Below, in pieces: positions 20,301-27,591 of a stretch of 64,000 nt of DNA. Below the pieces are notes generated by a model. That model was not told where the DNA came from, did no database searches, and saw only the letters and a list, made by a program, of their open reading frames with translations. A program made the position numbers and the translations under genes. This DNA is from Micromonospora lutea (GTDB taxonomy: Bacteria; Actinomycetota; Actinomycetes; Mycobacteriales; Micromonosporaceae). Location of the stretch: the NCBI RefSeq assembly GCF_016863535.1, contig NZ_BOPB01000001.1, positions 124,001 to 188,000 on the forward strand. The letters run 5' to 3'. Position 1 is the first letter of the stretch. Each line of letters opens with the position of its first letter.

Positions 20301-21376
20301 TCTTCGATTTCACCGGCACGGGCACACCGAAGGTGGAATTAAGCAACTTCACCCTGGATGGCACCGGCGTGCAGGACATCGCGTGGGACGCCCTCGCGTT
20401 CCAGCCGCTGCCCCGCAAGCCGCGGCACTTTGTAGTGGCGCTCGGCGACTCGTTCTCCTCCGGCGAAGGCACCGGCGACTACACCCGGGTCAGCGACCAG
20501 TACGGCGACGAGGGTGCCACTACCAGGAACTCCTGCCGGCGAAGTTCGCACGCGTGGTCGCAGCGAGCTGTCATTCCCGGCGCATCGAGCAACATCGCCA
20601 CGCTTTCCGAGCAGCACCACCCGGATATCGACGCGCAGTTCGTGGCCTGCAGCGGCGCCCGTACGCACAATGTCATGAGTCCGAGTATGGTGAGCAACGG
20701 GCAGTGGAAAGGCCGGACGGCGGAAGGACAGTACGGAGAGATCAGCCAGATCGACCAGGGTTCGCTGACCCCGAACACCACCGCTGTGATGCTCTCCATC
20801 GGCGGCAACGATGCCCGGTTCACCAAGGTGGCCACCTCCTGCGCGACCGGCATCGACTGCAGCGCGCCTGACTACCGCATGGAAGGGGACAGCAAGCCTT
20901 TGAGGCAGGCTCAGGAGGAACTCATTCAGGGCGAAGTCAAACAGGGAATTCAGGAGGTGGTGCGGCAGATCCGGGTACGCGCGCCGAACGCGCGGATCTT
21001 CGTGATGGGGTATCCGCACCTGTTTGAGACAAACTGCGAGTATGGAGCCGTCCTGCCGGGAATCACCGTCGGCTTCTCGTGGGATGAGACGATCTTCCTC
21101 AATCAGATGTCGGACTGGCTGGTCACTCAGGCGTTACCATCCGACGCGGCGAACCGGATCCACGGCATGGATGCCCGTAGCACGTTCGCGGGCCACGCGA
21201 TCTGCGGCAGGGACTTCTACCTGAACGGCGTCGTAGCCGGTGACCTGTTTGCCGACGACGACGGTGACCCGAAGCAGTTGCTGAGCATGGAGTCCTTCCA
21301 CCCGAACAGACCCGGCAATCTGGCCTACGCGAGCATCCTCAACGACTACATGGCCCTGTACAACTATCACTGGTGA
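17384..21376 (+). CDS. Large secreted multidomain protein: transglycosylase-like + golvesin-like + SGNH esterase
   Basis: 1330 residues, secreted through an N-terminal signal peptide (MKRTLAPVAVLLCAATLISA, cut near AHA). Residues ~80-390 are beta-rich and unassigned. Residues ~455-670 resemble a lysozyme-like lytic transglycosylase: AQESN with candidate catalytic E511, GYGAGQ (556-561) and AYN (634-636). A Cys-rich linker (~735-810) and a golvesin-C-like beta domain (~890-1005, FWFGHTY to IAWDALAFQPL) follow. The C-terminal 310 residues are an SGNH hydrolase: block I GDSFSSGEG with S1023, GGND at 1140-1143 and SFHPN with H1306. TTA codons occur at 20339 and 21134. I infer a role on cell wall or extracellular polymers. 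The domain calls are by motif only. Confidence 0.75.
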   Translation: MKRTLAPVAVLLCAATLISAPAAHARPPGPGTTAEHADQQPSETAKSRPAAKPDRVLNPDSRLGRAWRQSSDRAVTTSGDATGLHLLVADEAQAYAWRTVATLAEPGFETDQWIGQACVTGSGRRAVVVYAPRAFSNRDVLMQRGGFAAVVDLRTGSVTKLAERVSLAYHNPGCGAGEEAVLSRLEMPVRAGDVARTWVGTVDTRRPGAVRVVRAPGQVSSLLPVGRRLIGVKGRSLVQVEARGGVAPLASASGTPFRLLADGSDGVAFQVVRGGRTEFKRFADGKVTAHGSVPVGEVKLRPGASGRVFAVGGKAEARVGSRLPRTWRAIDGLPDSDVSTTGALVVLRATTGREAAGRLTDRPNNGRPERVEIVASRTADESRFDFSVEPQVKGAGRAISPTLAGTTGAAGESAGARTAASTGDPSVSDDPDRSCAVSRNDPTIQVYQPTVAQMEWAADLAVRGQLTFQRAANWNNNGMSAYSPQGMFPSMALSGGGYVPAQVYLGILAQESNLWQASYHAVDASVGNPLTSLGYYGLDLGNPNFDKINWAHTDCGYGAGQVTSGMKRSDTNQVIAGVTWDYTKQKAVALDYATNVAAGLRILQDKWNITRNAGLIANNGDPQYIENWWFAIWAYNTGFYPRNAQNPSAPWGVGWANNPANTDYPADRKRFLTAPLDVPDANPPIDDQIGYDNAKHPNHWSYPERVTGFAYTSLIRYNYKAQAWTPTYATAQARQPDIAQAGRYTFCAPNVNQCDQTLPPKIPADYPATKAGACQRDDLKCWWNGPVTWTDCSIHCGLEARRYTTVEPRPYTQPGDNIHPTPVNSDGSCKVSGLPAGAQIIDDISTAVALGAEGCTPMFSKGGRFALNFATVTQPGGDVVTPGKVDLHQIGAGFGGHFWFGHTYKQEQRQSYRITGTWNINPTNAWTRVWVHLPDHGAHTRQAKYIIRRPNGATEERIIPTQWESNRWVNLGVFDFTGTGTPKVELSNFTLDGTGVQDIAWDALAFQPLPRKPRHFVVALGDSFSSGEGTGDYTRVSDQYGDEGATTRNSCRRSSHAWSQRAVIPGASSNIATLSEQHHPDIDAQFVACSGARTHNVMSPSMVSNGQWKGRTAEGQYGEISQIDQGSLTPNTTAVMLSIGGNDARFTKVATSCATGIDCSAPDYRMEGDSKPLRQAQEELIQGEVKQGIQEVVRQIRVRAPNARIFVMGYPHLFETNCEYGAVLPGITVGFSWDETIFLNQMSDWLVTQALPSDAANRIHGMDARSTFAGHAICGRDFYLNGVVAGDLFADDDGDPKQLLSMESFHPNRPGNLAYASILNDYMALYNYHW

Positions 21377-21435
21377 GTACGATTCGGGGGCTTGGTCGGA
21401 CTGCCGGCCAAGCCCCCGGCCCCTGGGAGCCGTCG

Positions 21436-22341
21436 ATGAATGTGCTGGCCCGCATGACTGCAGCGGCGGTGCCCGGCGCCGTGGGATCTGGTGCTCTCGC
21501 CGCCCTATGGCAGCAGCAGGCGCGTTCGGTGGCCGACTGCGAGTCGGACACGATCGGCGGCTGCCTCGATCTTGGCTTCCCGACACTGTTGGTCGGCCCG
21601 TTGGTCGTGATGGTGGCGGTGTGGCTGACGCTGCGGACCTTCGGTGTCGAGCCGGCCCGTTGGGCTACGTTGGTCGGTGCCCTGGCAAGTGGTGGTTTGA
21701 TCCTGCTCGAGCAGGCGCGCCATCCCCGATGGACGCTGCCGCCGGTGTGGCTGGTGGTGGTGCTGGCAATGATCGGTTTTGCGGTCGGCGTATTTGTCGT
21801 GACTGCCACCCTGCCACCCGTTGTCCGCGTGGCGCTGGTACTCGTACTGTTGGCCCCGTTGGCCGCGTTTCCGACCCTGCGGCAGCAGGCCCGGCGTGTG
21901 GATGATCGGGAGGCCTTTGCCGGGCTCGGGTTACCGCTGCTGGTGCCGCGGGTTCCGGGGTACGAACTCGGGCCGGCGCTTGCGTACCCGGCTGATCGAG
22001 TGCTGCTCATGACGCTGGTGCGGGAACGTGGCTGGATATCGGTGTACGTCACCGACGTTCCGGACGACTTCGCCCCGCCTCGCCAGTGTGGTCCGGTCGT
22101 GAGCGACATCCTGCCGAGTGGCCCGGGTGGACCAGCATCCACTGCGTCCGGTTGTCGGCGAGTAGATGGTGACCATTGGATCCGTACCGAGTCGGGGCGG
22201 GAGGTTCACGTGGTACGACGCGACGGAGCGCTCGTGACTATCAGTCCCGGACCCGACGTGCGGTCCGGGGAGTTGGCGACGGCGGCGACGACACTCACAG
22301 CTGTGACTCCGCGTCGCCTCGCCGAACTCAGCAATCCGTAG
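21436..22341 (+). CDS. Membrane protein with extracytoplasmic C-terminal domain, function unknown
   Basis: 301 residues. Helices: MTAAAVPGAVGSGALAALW, LLVGPLVVMVAVWLTLRTF, WATLVGALASGGLILLE, VWLVVVLAMIGFAVGVFVV and VRVALVLVLLAPLAAF. A soluble C-terminal ~140 residues follow with two cysteines (QCGP, GCRR) and a WIRTESGREVHVVRRDG strand pattern. ATG 21436 has GGGAG (21425-21429) 6 bases upstream. A GTG at 21373 overlaps the previous stop and would add 21 residues without a good ribosome-binding site. It has a TTA codon at 21931. I do not recognise the family. Position between the secreted fusion protein and the SARP suggests one functional cassette. Confidence 0.7.
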   Translation: MNVLARMTAAAVPGAVGSGALAALWQQQARSVADCESDTIGGCLDLGFPTLLVGPLVVMVAVWLTLRTFGVEPARWATLVGALASGGLILLEQARHPRWTLPPVWLVVVLAMIGFAVGVFVVTATLPPVVRVALVLVLLAPLAAFPTLRQQARRVDDREAFAGLGLPLLVPRVPGYELGPALAYPADRVLLMTLVRERGWISVYVTDVPDDFAPPRQCGPVVSDILPSGPGGPASTASGCRRVDGDHWIRTESGREVHVVRRDGALVTISPGPDVRSGELATAATTLTAVTPRRLAELSNP

Positions 22342-22560
22342 AGGTTGTCCTGCCCTTCGGGCCGTCGGACCGTGGCGGAACGCTGTGACGCGAGCCGGAC
22401 AAGTACTGCATTCGTTGCCGCGAATGGCTCTCTGTGATTGCTCTCCCAGCTACCGCTCGTGGTCGCTGGCCTTCCGGAACCTGCTGGTGCGGACTGCGGT
22501 CTTGACGCGACATCGGCGCTCGCGCAGGATGGTGACGAGGTCTCGCTCACGGGGGAGTGT

Positions 22561-23538
22561 ATGGATTTCAAAATCTTGGGACCAGTGTCTGTGCGCTCCA
22601 ACGGCAGATTCCGTTCGATCTCCGCACATCGCCAGCGAAAAATACTGGCGGCCATGCTGGTCGATCCCAACCGTCCTGTTTCCACCTCGCAACTCGTGGA
22701 AGTGCTCTGGGGGGAAGAACCGCCATTAACTGCTGTTCAGCAGGTGCAGAACTGCGTAGGAGCGCTCCGTAGATATTTGTCAGAGACGGCGGTCGAAGCG
22801 GAGCTGACCCGGATTTCCTCAAGCTACTTCCTGGAGCTGTCCGTCGAACAGATCGACGCGGTGCGGTTCAGGCAGCTGTGCACGGACGTCCGAGCGTGCG
22901 CCCGACGAGGGGATCTGAAAGAGGCATCGCAGACGGCGAGGCGAGCGCTTGATCTGTGGTCCGGGGAGGCACTGGAGGACGTCGGATCGGACGCCCTTGC
23001 GCCTGCGGTGACACGCCTTGAGGAACTGCGGATTGGGCTGGTCGAGGAATACAGCCAAATCGAGCTCGCTCGTGGCAATAATGCAGGCGTGGTGGTGGAG
23101 CTTTCCGGATGGGTCACGCGACATCCGTACCATGAAATTCTGCACGGCCAGCTCGCCCTCGCGATGCATCACATGGGTCGCACTGCGGAGGCCCTGGATG
23201 TATTGCAGGGCCTCCAGTCGCGGCTTCGCACGGAGCTGGGCATTGAGACGGGTGCGTTCGTGAAGAAGGTGCATCGTGGATTGCTCGACTCCCATGAGGG
23301 CGTCGGCTCGCATTCGGGCGAGCTGATCGTAGCCGCCGAGGCGCTGAACTTGCTGCTCTCCGCGCTTGAACAACTGAGGTTCGTCGCCGAGCTGCTCACC
23401 TCGCCGGGGAGCCTGCACCGGCTCGGCGGTCCACCCGTCGGCGCAATCGTCGCGCCTCGACCGATGGTCGGCGAACTCTCGACGGTGGCGGGCCGCGCCA
23501 CGCGGGTGGCCGGCGGCACAGCTGAGCGAGCGGTGTGA
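22561..23538 (+). CDS. SARP-family transcriptional activator (AfsR/DnrI type)
   Basis: 325 residues. An OmpR-like winged helix (residues ~1-95) opens with MDFKILGPVSVRSNGRFRSI and contains LAAMLVDPNRPVSTSQLVEV and VQNCVGALRRYL. A bacterial transcriptional activation domain follows (~96-245) with DLWSGEALEDVGSDAL and the BTAD ending LHGQLALAMHHMGRTAEALD. A C-terminal ~75-residue tail has no recognised domain, so there is no AfsR-type ATPase module. ATG 22561 has GGGGGAG just upstream (22551-22557). A TTA codon at 22726 suggests bldA-type translational control. SARPs bind heptameric direct repeats at -35 regions, and the adjacent cassette is the natural target. That link is inferred. Confidence 0.9.
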   Translation: MDFKILGPVSVRSNGRFRSISAHRQRKILAAMLVDPNRPVSTSQLVEVLWGEEPPLTAVQQVQNCVGALRRYLSETAVEAELTRISSSYFLELSVEQIDAVRFRQLCTDVRACARRGDLKEASQTARRALDLWSGEALEDVGSDALAPAVTRLEELRIGLVEEYSQIELARGNNAGVVVELSGWVTRHPYHEILHGQLALAMHHMGRTAEALDVLQGLQSRLRTELGIETGAFVKKVHRGLLDSHEGVGSHSGELIVAAEALNLLLSALEQLRFVAELLTSPGSLHRLGGPPVGAIVAPRPMVGELSTVAGRATRVAGGTAERAV

Positions 23539-23581
23539 TGCGGCGCCCCTGATAGCTGTGCCGAGGATCCGGGTTGTAGTT

Positions 23582-23595
23582 GTGACGCCGCGTCT
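23582..23595 (+). repeat. Right copy of the imperfect direct repeat bracketing the cassette
   Basis: GTGACGCCGCGTCT, matching 17276-17289 with one difference. It lies 22 bases before the cdd -10 box, so the cdd promoter would be intact after an insertion here. Confidence 0.3.
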
Positions 23596-23616
23596 GAGCT
23601 GGTGAGCAGGCTACGG

Positions 23617-23622
23617 CAGAAT
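23617..23622 (+). promoter_or_regulatory. -10 box (CAGAAT) for leaderless cdd
   Basis: CAGAAT is 6 bases before GTG 23629, the same layout as in front of trpS. It supports this start and implies that cdd has its own promoter downstream of the inserted cassette. Confidence 0.4.
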
Positions 23623-23628
23623 GTCGGA

Positions 23629-24333
23629 GTGAGCGAGATTGACTGGGAGCGGCTGCGAGCCGCCGCCACCGAAGTGATGCGGCACGCGTACGTGCCGTAC
23701 TCGAAGTTCCCGGTGGGTGCGGCGGCGCTGGTCGACGACGGCCGGGTCGTGGTCGGCTGCAACGTCGAGAACGCCGCGTACGGTGTGGTGCTCTGCGCCG
23801 AGTGCGGGGTGGTCTCCTCGTTGCACGCCACCGGCGGCGGCCGGATCGTGGCGCTCTCCTGCGTCGACGCCACGGGTGAGCCGCTGATGCCCTGCGGGCG
23901 CTGCCGGCAGTTGCTCTGGGAGCAGGGCGGGCCGGACTGCCTCATCGAAGCCAAGGGCGGCCCGCTGCGGATGGCCGAACTGCTGCCACACGCCTTCGAC
24001 GTTGCCGACCTCGAAGCGGTCACCGGTGAGCAGCCGGTACCGGTGGTGCCCGGTCGGCTCGCCGCCTGGCGTGGGCGAGGCACCGTCTTCGTGCATCCCG
24101 ACCTGTCGGCGGGACAGCAGGTCTGGACGGCCTACTGGGAACGCTCGGCCGGTGACGACGCTGGTGCCGAGACCGGGGTACTGGAGGAGGGGCCGAGCTG
24201 GGGCGACCCGGCGGAGGCGATCGCCTGGGGGTTGGCCCGTACGCCCCGGGTGGTGGTGGTCGACGAGTCCGGCACGATCTTCTGGGCCGGTGAGGGGGAG
24301 CCGCCGGCGGAGATCCCGGTTCGCTGGGGTTGA
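23629..24333 (+). CDS. cdd: Cytidine deaminase with a C-terminal extension
   Basis: Converts cytidine and deoxycytidine to uridine forms in nucleoside salvage. Of 234 residues the first ~130 are a tetramer-type cytidine deaminase: FPVGAAALVDDG, CNVENAAYG, then zinc ligand C56 and catalytic E58 in CAE, and zinc ligands C89 and C92 in PCGRC. The remaining ~100 residues (VFVHPDLSAGQQVWTAYWER to EIPVRWG) are extra compared with the usual ~130-residue enzyme and match nothing I know. GTG 23629 is chosen by its leaderless promoter; GTG 23602 would add nine residues. It is followed by a repeat-type hairpin and deoA on the same strand. It belongs functionally with the importer at 11570-17216. Confidence 0.93.
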   Translation: MSEIDWERLRAAATEVMRHAYVPYSKFPVGAAALVDDGRVVVGCNVENAAYGVVLCAECGVVSSLHATGGGRIVALSCVDATGEPLMPCGRCRQLLWEQGGPDCLIEAKGGPLRMAELLPHAFDVADLEAVTGEQPVPVVPGRLAAWRGRGTVFVHPDLSAGQQVWTAYWERSAGDDAGAETGVLEEGPSWGDPAEAIAWGLARTPRVVVVDESGTIFWAGEGEPPAEIPVRWG

Positions 24334-24368
24334 GCTGGGGAATGGGCCGGCCATCCCGGGTTGCGGTG

Positions 24369-24444
24369 GGGCCGGGGGCCTGCCGTACCCGGCTCCGGGC
24401 GGTCAGGCTTGATCCCTCCGCCGGGCACGGCAGGCCCCCGGCCC
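24369..24444 (+). repeat. Structured intergenic stem-loop repeat, copy 1
   Basis: Outer stem: 18 perfect base pairs (24369-24386 with 24427-24444). Next come one A-C mismatch, a 6-bp inner stem (24388-24393 with 24420-24425) and a 26-base core containing GGGCGGTCAGGCTTGATCCC. The same core occurs on the minus strand at 47823-47850, inside a stem of unrelated but again perfectly paired sequence. It lies between cdd and deoA, in their direction of transcription. Confidence 0.75.
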
Positions 24445-24545
24445 GTCGTGGTCGCCGGCCGCCCGATGGTCACGACACGCGTTGTCTCCCGGTGTGGCGC
24501 GGTGCGCGAACCGGTATCGCCAAACGACGAGGGAAGATCTGACTG

Positions 24546-25826
24546 ATGAGTGGGTTTGCGGCGGTTGATGTCATCCGGACCAAGCGGGACGGGGGGGTGT
24601 TGTCGGACCGGCAGATCGACTGGGTGGTGGATGCGTACACCCGGGGGGTGGTGGCCGACGAACAGATGTCGGCGCTGGCCATGGCGATCCTGCTGAACGG
24701 CATGACCGGGCCGGAGATCGCCCGCTGGACGGCCGCGATGATCGCCAGCGGCGAGCGGCTCGACCTGTCTGCCGTGACCCGGCCGACCGTCGACAAGCAC
24801 TCCACCGGCGGGGTCGGTGACAAGATCACCCTGCCGCTCACCCCGCTCGTCGCGGCCTGCGGGGGCGCGGTTCCGCAACTGTCCGGGCGCGGGCTCGGGC
24901 ACACCGGCGGCACGCTGGACAAGCTGGAGTCCATCCCGGGCTGGCGGGCGGCGCTGAGCAACGAGGAGTTCACTGCCCAACTGCGCGACGTCGGCGCGGT
25001 CATCTGCGCCGCCGGCTCAGGGCTAGCCCCGGCCGACCGCAAGCTGTACGCGCTGCGTGACGTCACCGGCACCGTCGAGGCCATCCCGCTGATCGCCAGC
25101 TCCATCATGAGCAAGAAGATCGCCGAGGGGACCGGCGCGCTGGTGCTGGACGTGAAGGTGGGCTCCGGCGCGTTCATGAAGTCCGTCGACGACGCCCGGG
25201 AACTGGCCCGGACCATGGTGGAGTTGGGTGGCGCGCACGGCGTGAAGACCGTCGCCCTGCTCACCGACATGTCCACCCCGCTCGGCCGGGCCATCGGCAA
25301 CGGCATCGAGGTGACCGAGTCGGTGGAGGTGCTCGCCGGTGGCGGGCCGGCCGACGTGGTGGAACTGACCCTGGCGCTGGCCCGGGAGATGCTCGACGCG
25401 GCCGGGCTGCCCGACGCCGATCCCGCCGCCGCGCTGCGTGACGGGCGCGCGATGGACGTCTGGCGGTCGATGATCCGGGCGCAGGGTGGCGACCCGGACG
25501 CGCCGATGCCCGAGGCAGCGGAAATCGAGGTGGTCCGTGCCGACGCGGACGGTCACGTCGCGGCGGTCGACGCGTACGCCATGGGCGTGGCGGCGTGGCG
25601 GCTCGGCGCGGGACGGGCGCGCAAGGAGGATCCGGTCAGCGTGCCGGCCGGCGTGCTGCTGCACAAGCGTCCCGGTGACCCGGTGCGCGCCGGGGAGCCT
25701 CTCTACGAGCTGCGGGCCGAGCGTGCGGAGCTGATCCCGGCGGCGTTGGCGGAGGCGGCTCGCGCGGTGACCATCGCCGCACGACCCCCGGCCGTGGCAC
25801 CGCTGGTGATCGAACGCGTCGAGTGA
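24546..25826 (+). CDS. deoA: Thymidine (pyrimidine-nucleoside) phosphorylase
   Basis: Cleaves thymidine, deoxyuridine or uridine with phosphate to the base and (deoxy)ribose-1-phosphate. 426 residues, the usual length. The family signature SGRGLGHTGGTLDKLESIPG lies near residues 116-135, and KHSTGGVGDK binds phosphate near residue 84. The C-terminal PYNP domain holds GRARKEDPVSVPAGVLLHKR. ATG 24546 follows GAGGGAAG at a suitable distance. It shares strand with cdd but is separated by a 212-base region with the stem-loop repeat. Its product deoxyribose-1-phosphate could feed the phosphomutase and DeoC encoded further on. Confidence 0.95.
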   Translation: MSGFAAVDVIRTKRDGGVLSDRQIDWVVDAYTRGVVADEQMSALAMAILLNGMTGPEIARWTAAMIASGERLDLSAVTRPTVDKHSTGGVGDKITLPLTPLVAACGGAVPQLSGRGLGHTGGTLDKLESIPGWRAALSNEEFTAQLRDVGAVICAAGSGLAPADRKLYALRDVTGTVEAIPLIASSIMSKKIAEGTGALVLDVKVGSGAFMKSVDDARELARTMVELGGAHGVKTVALLTDMSTPLGRAIGNGIEVTESVEVLAGGGPADVVELTLALAREMLDAAGLPDADPAAALRDGRAMDVWRSMIRAQGGDPDAPMPEAAEIEVVRADADGHVAAVDAYAMGVAAWRLGAGRARKEDPVSVPAGVLLHKRPGDPVRAGEPLYELRAERAELIPAALAEAARAVTIAARPPAVAPLVIERVE

Positions 25827-25910
25827 CGAATACCCGGGTCCAGCCATGGTGTCGGAGCGTGAGGGCCGCTATTCTCGCAGGCCAGGGGGGACCGTCGGCG
25901 CCGAGACATC

Positions 25911-26612
25911 ATGATCGGACAGGATGTTGCCGTGATCGTGCCTGCCCCTGACCCCCGCGAGGTGCGTGAGGCGAGCCTGGAAGAGCTGGCCCGGTTGCGG
26001 CTGCCGTTGCCACCGCCGCAGTTTCCGCTGGTCTGGGAGCCGGGCGACGACATCGAGCTGCGCCCGACGGCGGAGATCGAGGCGCGGATCGCGGTGCTGC
26101 ACCTGATCCTGGCCCGATGCTTCGGCATGCCGCCCCAGGCCGCGATGAGCTGGCTGCTCGCCTCGCACCTGGTGGAGATGGTCACCCCGCCGGAGTTCCA
26201 GTTCGTCACCGGAGCCAAGGGCGACCACCGCTCCTTCGTGCTGCACCACGATGCGCTGTTTTCGCTGGCCTGGGTGCTCGGCCTGACCAAGCAACTGGAC
26301 CCCACCATGCCGACCGACGACCGGCTGGTCGAGCGGCTGCCGCACATCCCCGAGGGGGAGACCTTCCGGCAGTGGCGGTCCCGGATCCTGGCCGCGCCGC
26401 AACACCCGGCGGACGCGGCCGCCCTGCTCGACCTGCACTACTGCCTGGACTGGTCGTATCTGGCGGTGAGTCGCGCCGGCCGAACCCTGCCGGGCCTGGT
26501 GGACGCCAACGCGATCGGTCAGCGGCGGTGGGCGTTGGAGTGGGCGGTGATCCTGCGCGGGCCGTACCATGACGAACCCCCTGGCTGGGAAGAGGTCGAC
26601 CTCTCCACCTAG
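25911..26612 (+). CDS. DUF4272-like protein
   Basis: A soluble 233-residue protein without signal peptide. Segments such as FVTGAKGDHRSFVLHHDALFS, AWVLGLTKQLDP and DLHYCLDWSYLAV recall the DUF4272 family, whose biochemical role is unknown. ATG 25911 is used; GTG 25932 (VIVPAPDP) is an alternative start. A TATTCT sequence near 25870 could be its -10 box. It is convergent with the rRNA methyltransferase gene, and the two stop codons share the palindrome CTAG at 26609-26612. No functional tie to the nucleoside genes can be seen. Confidence 0.65.
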   Translation: MIGQDVAVIVPAPDPREVREASLEELARLRLPLPPPQFPLVWEPGDDIELRPTAEIEARIAVLHLILARCFGMPPQAAMSWLLASHLVEMVTPPEFQFVTGAKGDHRSFVLHHDALFSLAWVLGLTKQLDPTMPTDDRLVERLPHIPEGETFRQWRSRILAAPQHPADAAALLDLHYCLDWSYLAVSRAGRTLPGLVDANAIGQRRWALEWAVILRGPYHDEPPGWEEVDLST

Positions 26613-27487
26613 GGACGCGGGCCCTGGGGTCGGTAGATCCCGAGCCGCACCGCCACGGTCACCCGGACCGGCTCGCCGAGGGCGTCGATCCGGGCGGCCA
26701 ATCCCGCCGGGTCGGTGTGCCAGGCACTCGGGCCCATGCCGACCAGGGTGGCTACCTCCGCGCCGGACAGCGTCAGCTCCTGCCGGTGCACGGTCGTCGC
26801 ATCCTCGGTGAAGTGGCCGGCCAGGCTGGCCGACACCCGGTCCTGCTTGGCCGGGTCGACCCGGAGCAAGCCGAGTGCGGCGACCAGTTCGGCGAGGTGC
26901 TCCGGGGCCGGGGTCACCACCACCAGCCGCCCGGTCGGGGCGAGAACCCGGCGGAACTCGACGCCGTTCCGGGGCGCGAAGACGTTCAGCACCAGCGTCG
27001 CCGAGGCGTCCGCCAGCGGTAGTCGCTGCCAGGTGTCGGCCAGCGCGGCGGTGACCCGCGGGTGGGCGCGAGCGGCCCGACGGAGCGCGGGTTTGGAGAT
27101 GTCCAGCGCGAGACCGACGGCCGCGGGCACCTCCGCCAGCACCGCGGCGAGGTGCTGGCCGGTGCCGGCCCCCGCGTCCACCACCAGGTGGTACGCGCCA
27201 GGCGTGCCGGGGCTGTCCCCGAGGGCGGCGTCGGCGGCGGCGGCCAGGGCGCGGGAGATGACGTGGTAGTGACCGGCGGACAGGAAATCCGCCCGGGCGG
27301 CGACCATCTCGGCGGTGTCCCCGCTGTGCGGGGCACGGCCGCTGAGCAGGTTGACGTAGCCCTGCCGGGCGATGTCGAAGCTGTGCCGGCGTGGGCACCG
27401 CAACGCCCGGGAACCACCGGAGACGACCTCGGCGAGCGGCGCGTGGCAGACGGGGCAGCGCAGCCGGGCCACGACGCAGGAATCCAT
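26609..27487 (-). CDS. 23S rRNA (guanine-N1)-methyltransferase, RlmA/TlrB-like
   Basis: A 292-residue SAM-dependent methyltransferase. The N-terminal zinc finger CPVCHAPL ... CPRRHSFD (C11, C14, a later Cys and His) is the hallmark of the RlmA group, followed by GYVNLLSGRAPHSGDTAEMV. The SAM-binding motif VVDAGAGTGQHLAAVL and the post-motif LVLNVFAPRNGVEFRRVL come next. Relatives methylate G745 (Gram-negative RlmA-I) or G748 (Gram-positive RlmA-II); TlrB of tylosin producers is of the second kind. In an actinomycete RlmA-II activity is the likelier, with a possible effect on macrolide sensitivity. The ATG at 27487 is preferred because the fold starts at MDSCVVARLRCPVC. Confidence 0.85.
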   Translation of the reverse strand: MDSCVVARLRCPVCHAPLAEVVSGGSRALRCPRRHSFDIARQGYVNLLSGRAPHSGDTAEMVAARADFLSAGHYHVISRALAAAADAALGDSPGTPGAYHLVVDAGAGTGQHLAAVLAEVPAAVGLALDISKPALRRAARAHPRVTAALADTWQRLPLADASATLVLNVFAPRNGVEFRRVLAPTGRLVVVTPAPEHLAELVAALGLLRVDPAKQDRVSASLAGHFTEDATTVHRQELTLSGAEVATLVGMGPSAWHTDPAGLAARIDALGEPVRVTVAVRLGIYRPQGPRP

Positions 27488-27591
27488 CACGGCCGCCTCA
27501 CGGGTCGAGTCTAGGGCGTGTGTCGGAGCCGGCTGACCGGTGGAGGGCTTCGACACACGCCCTGCGTGGGTGCCCGGACGCAGGAGCGGAC

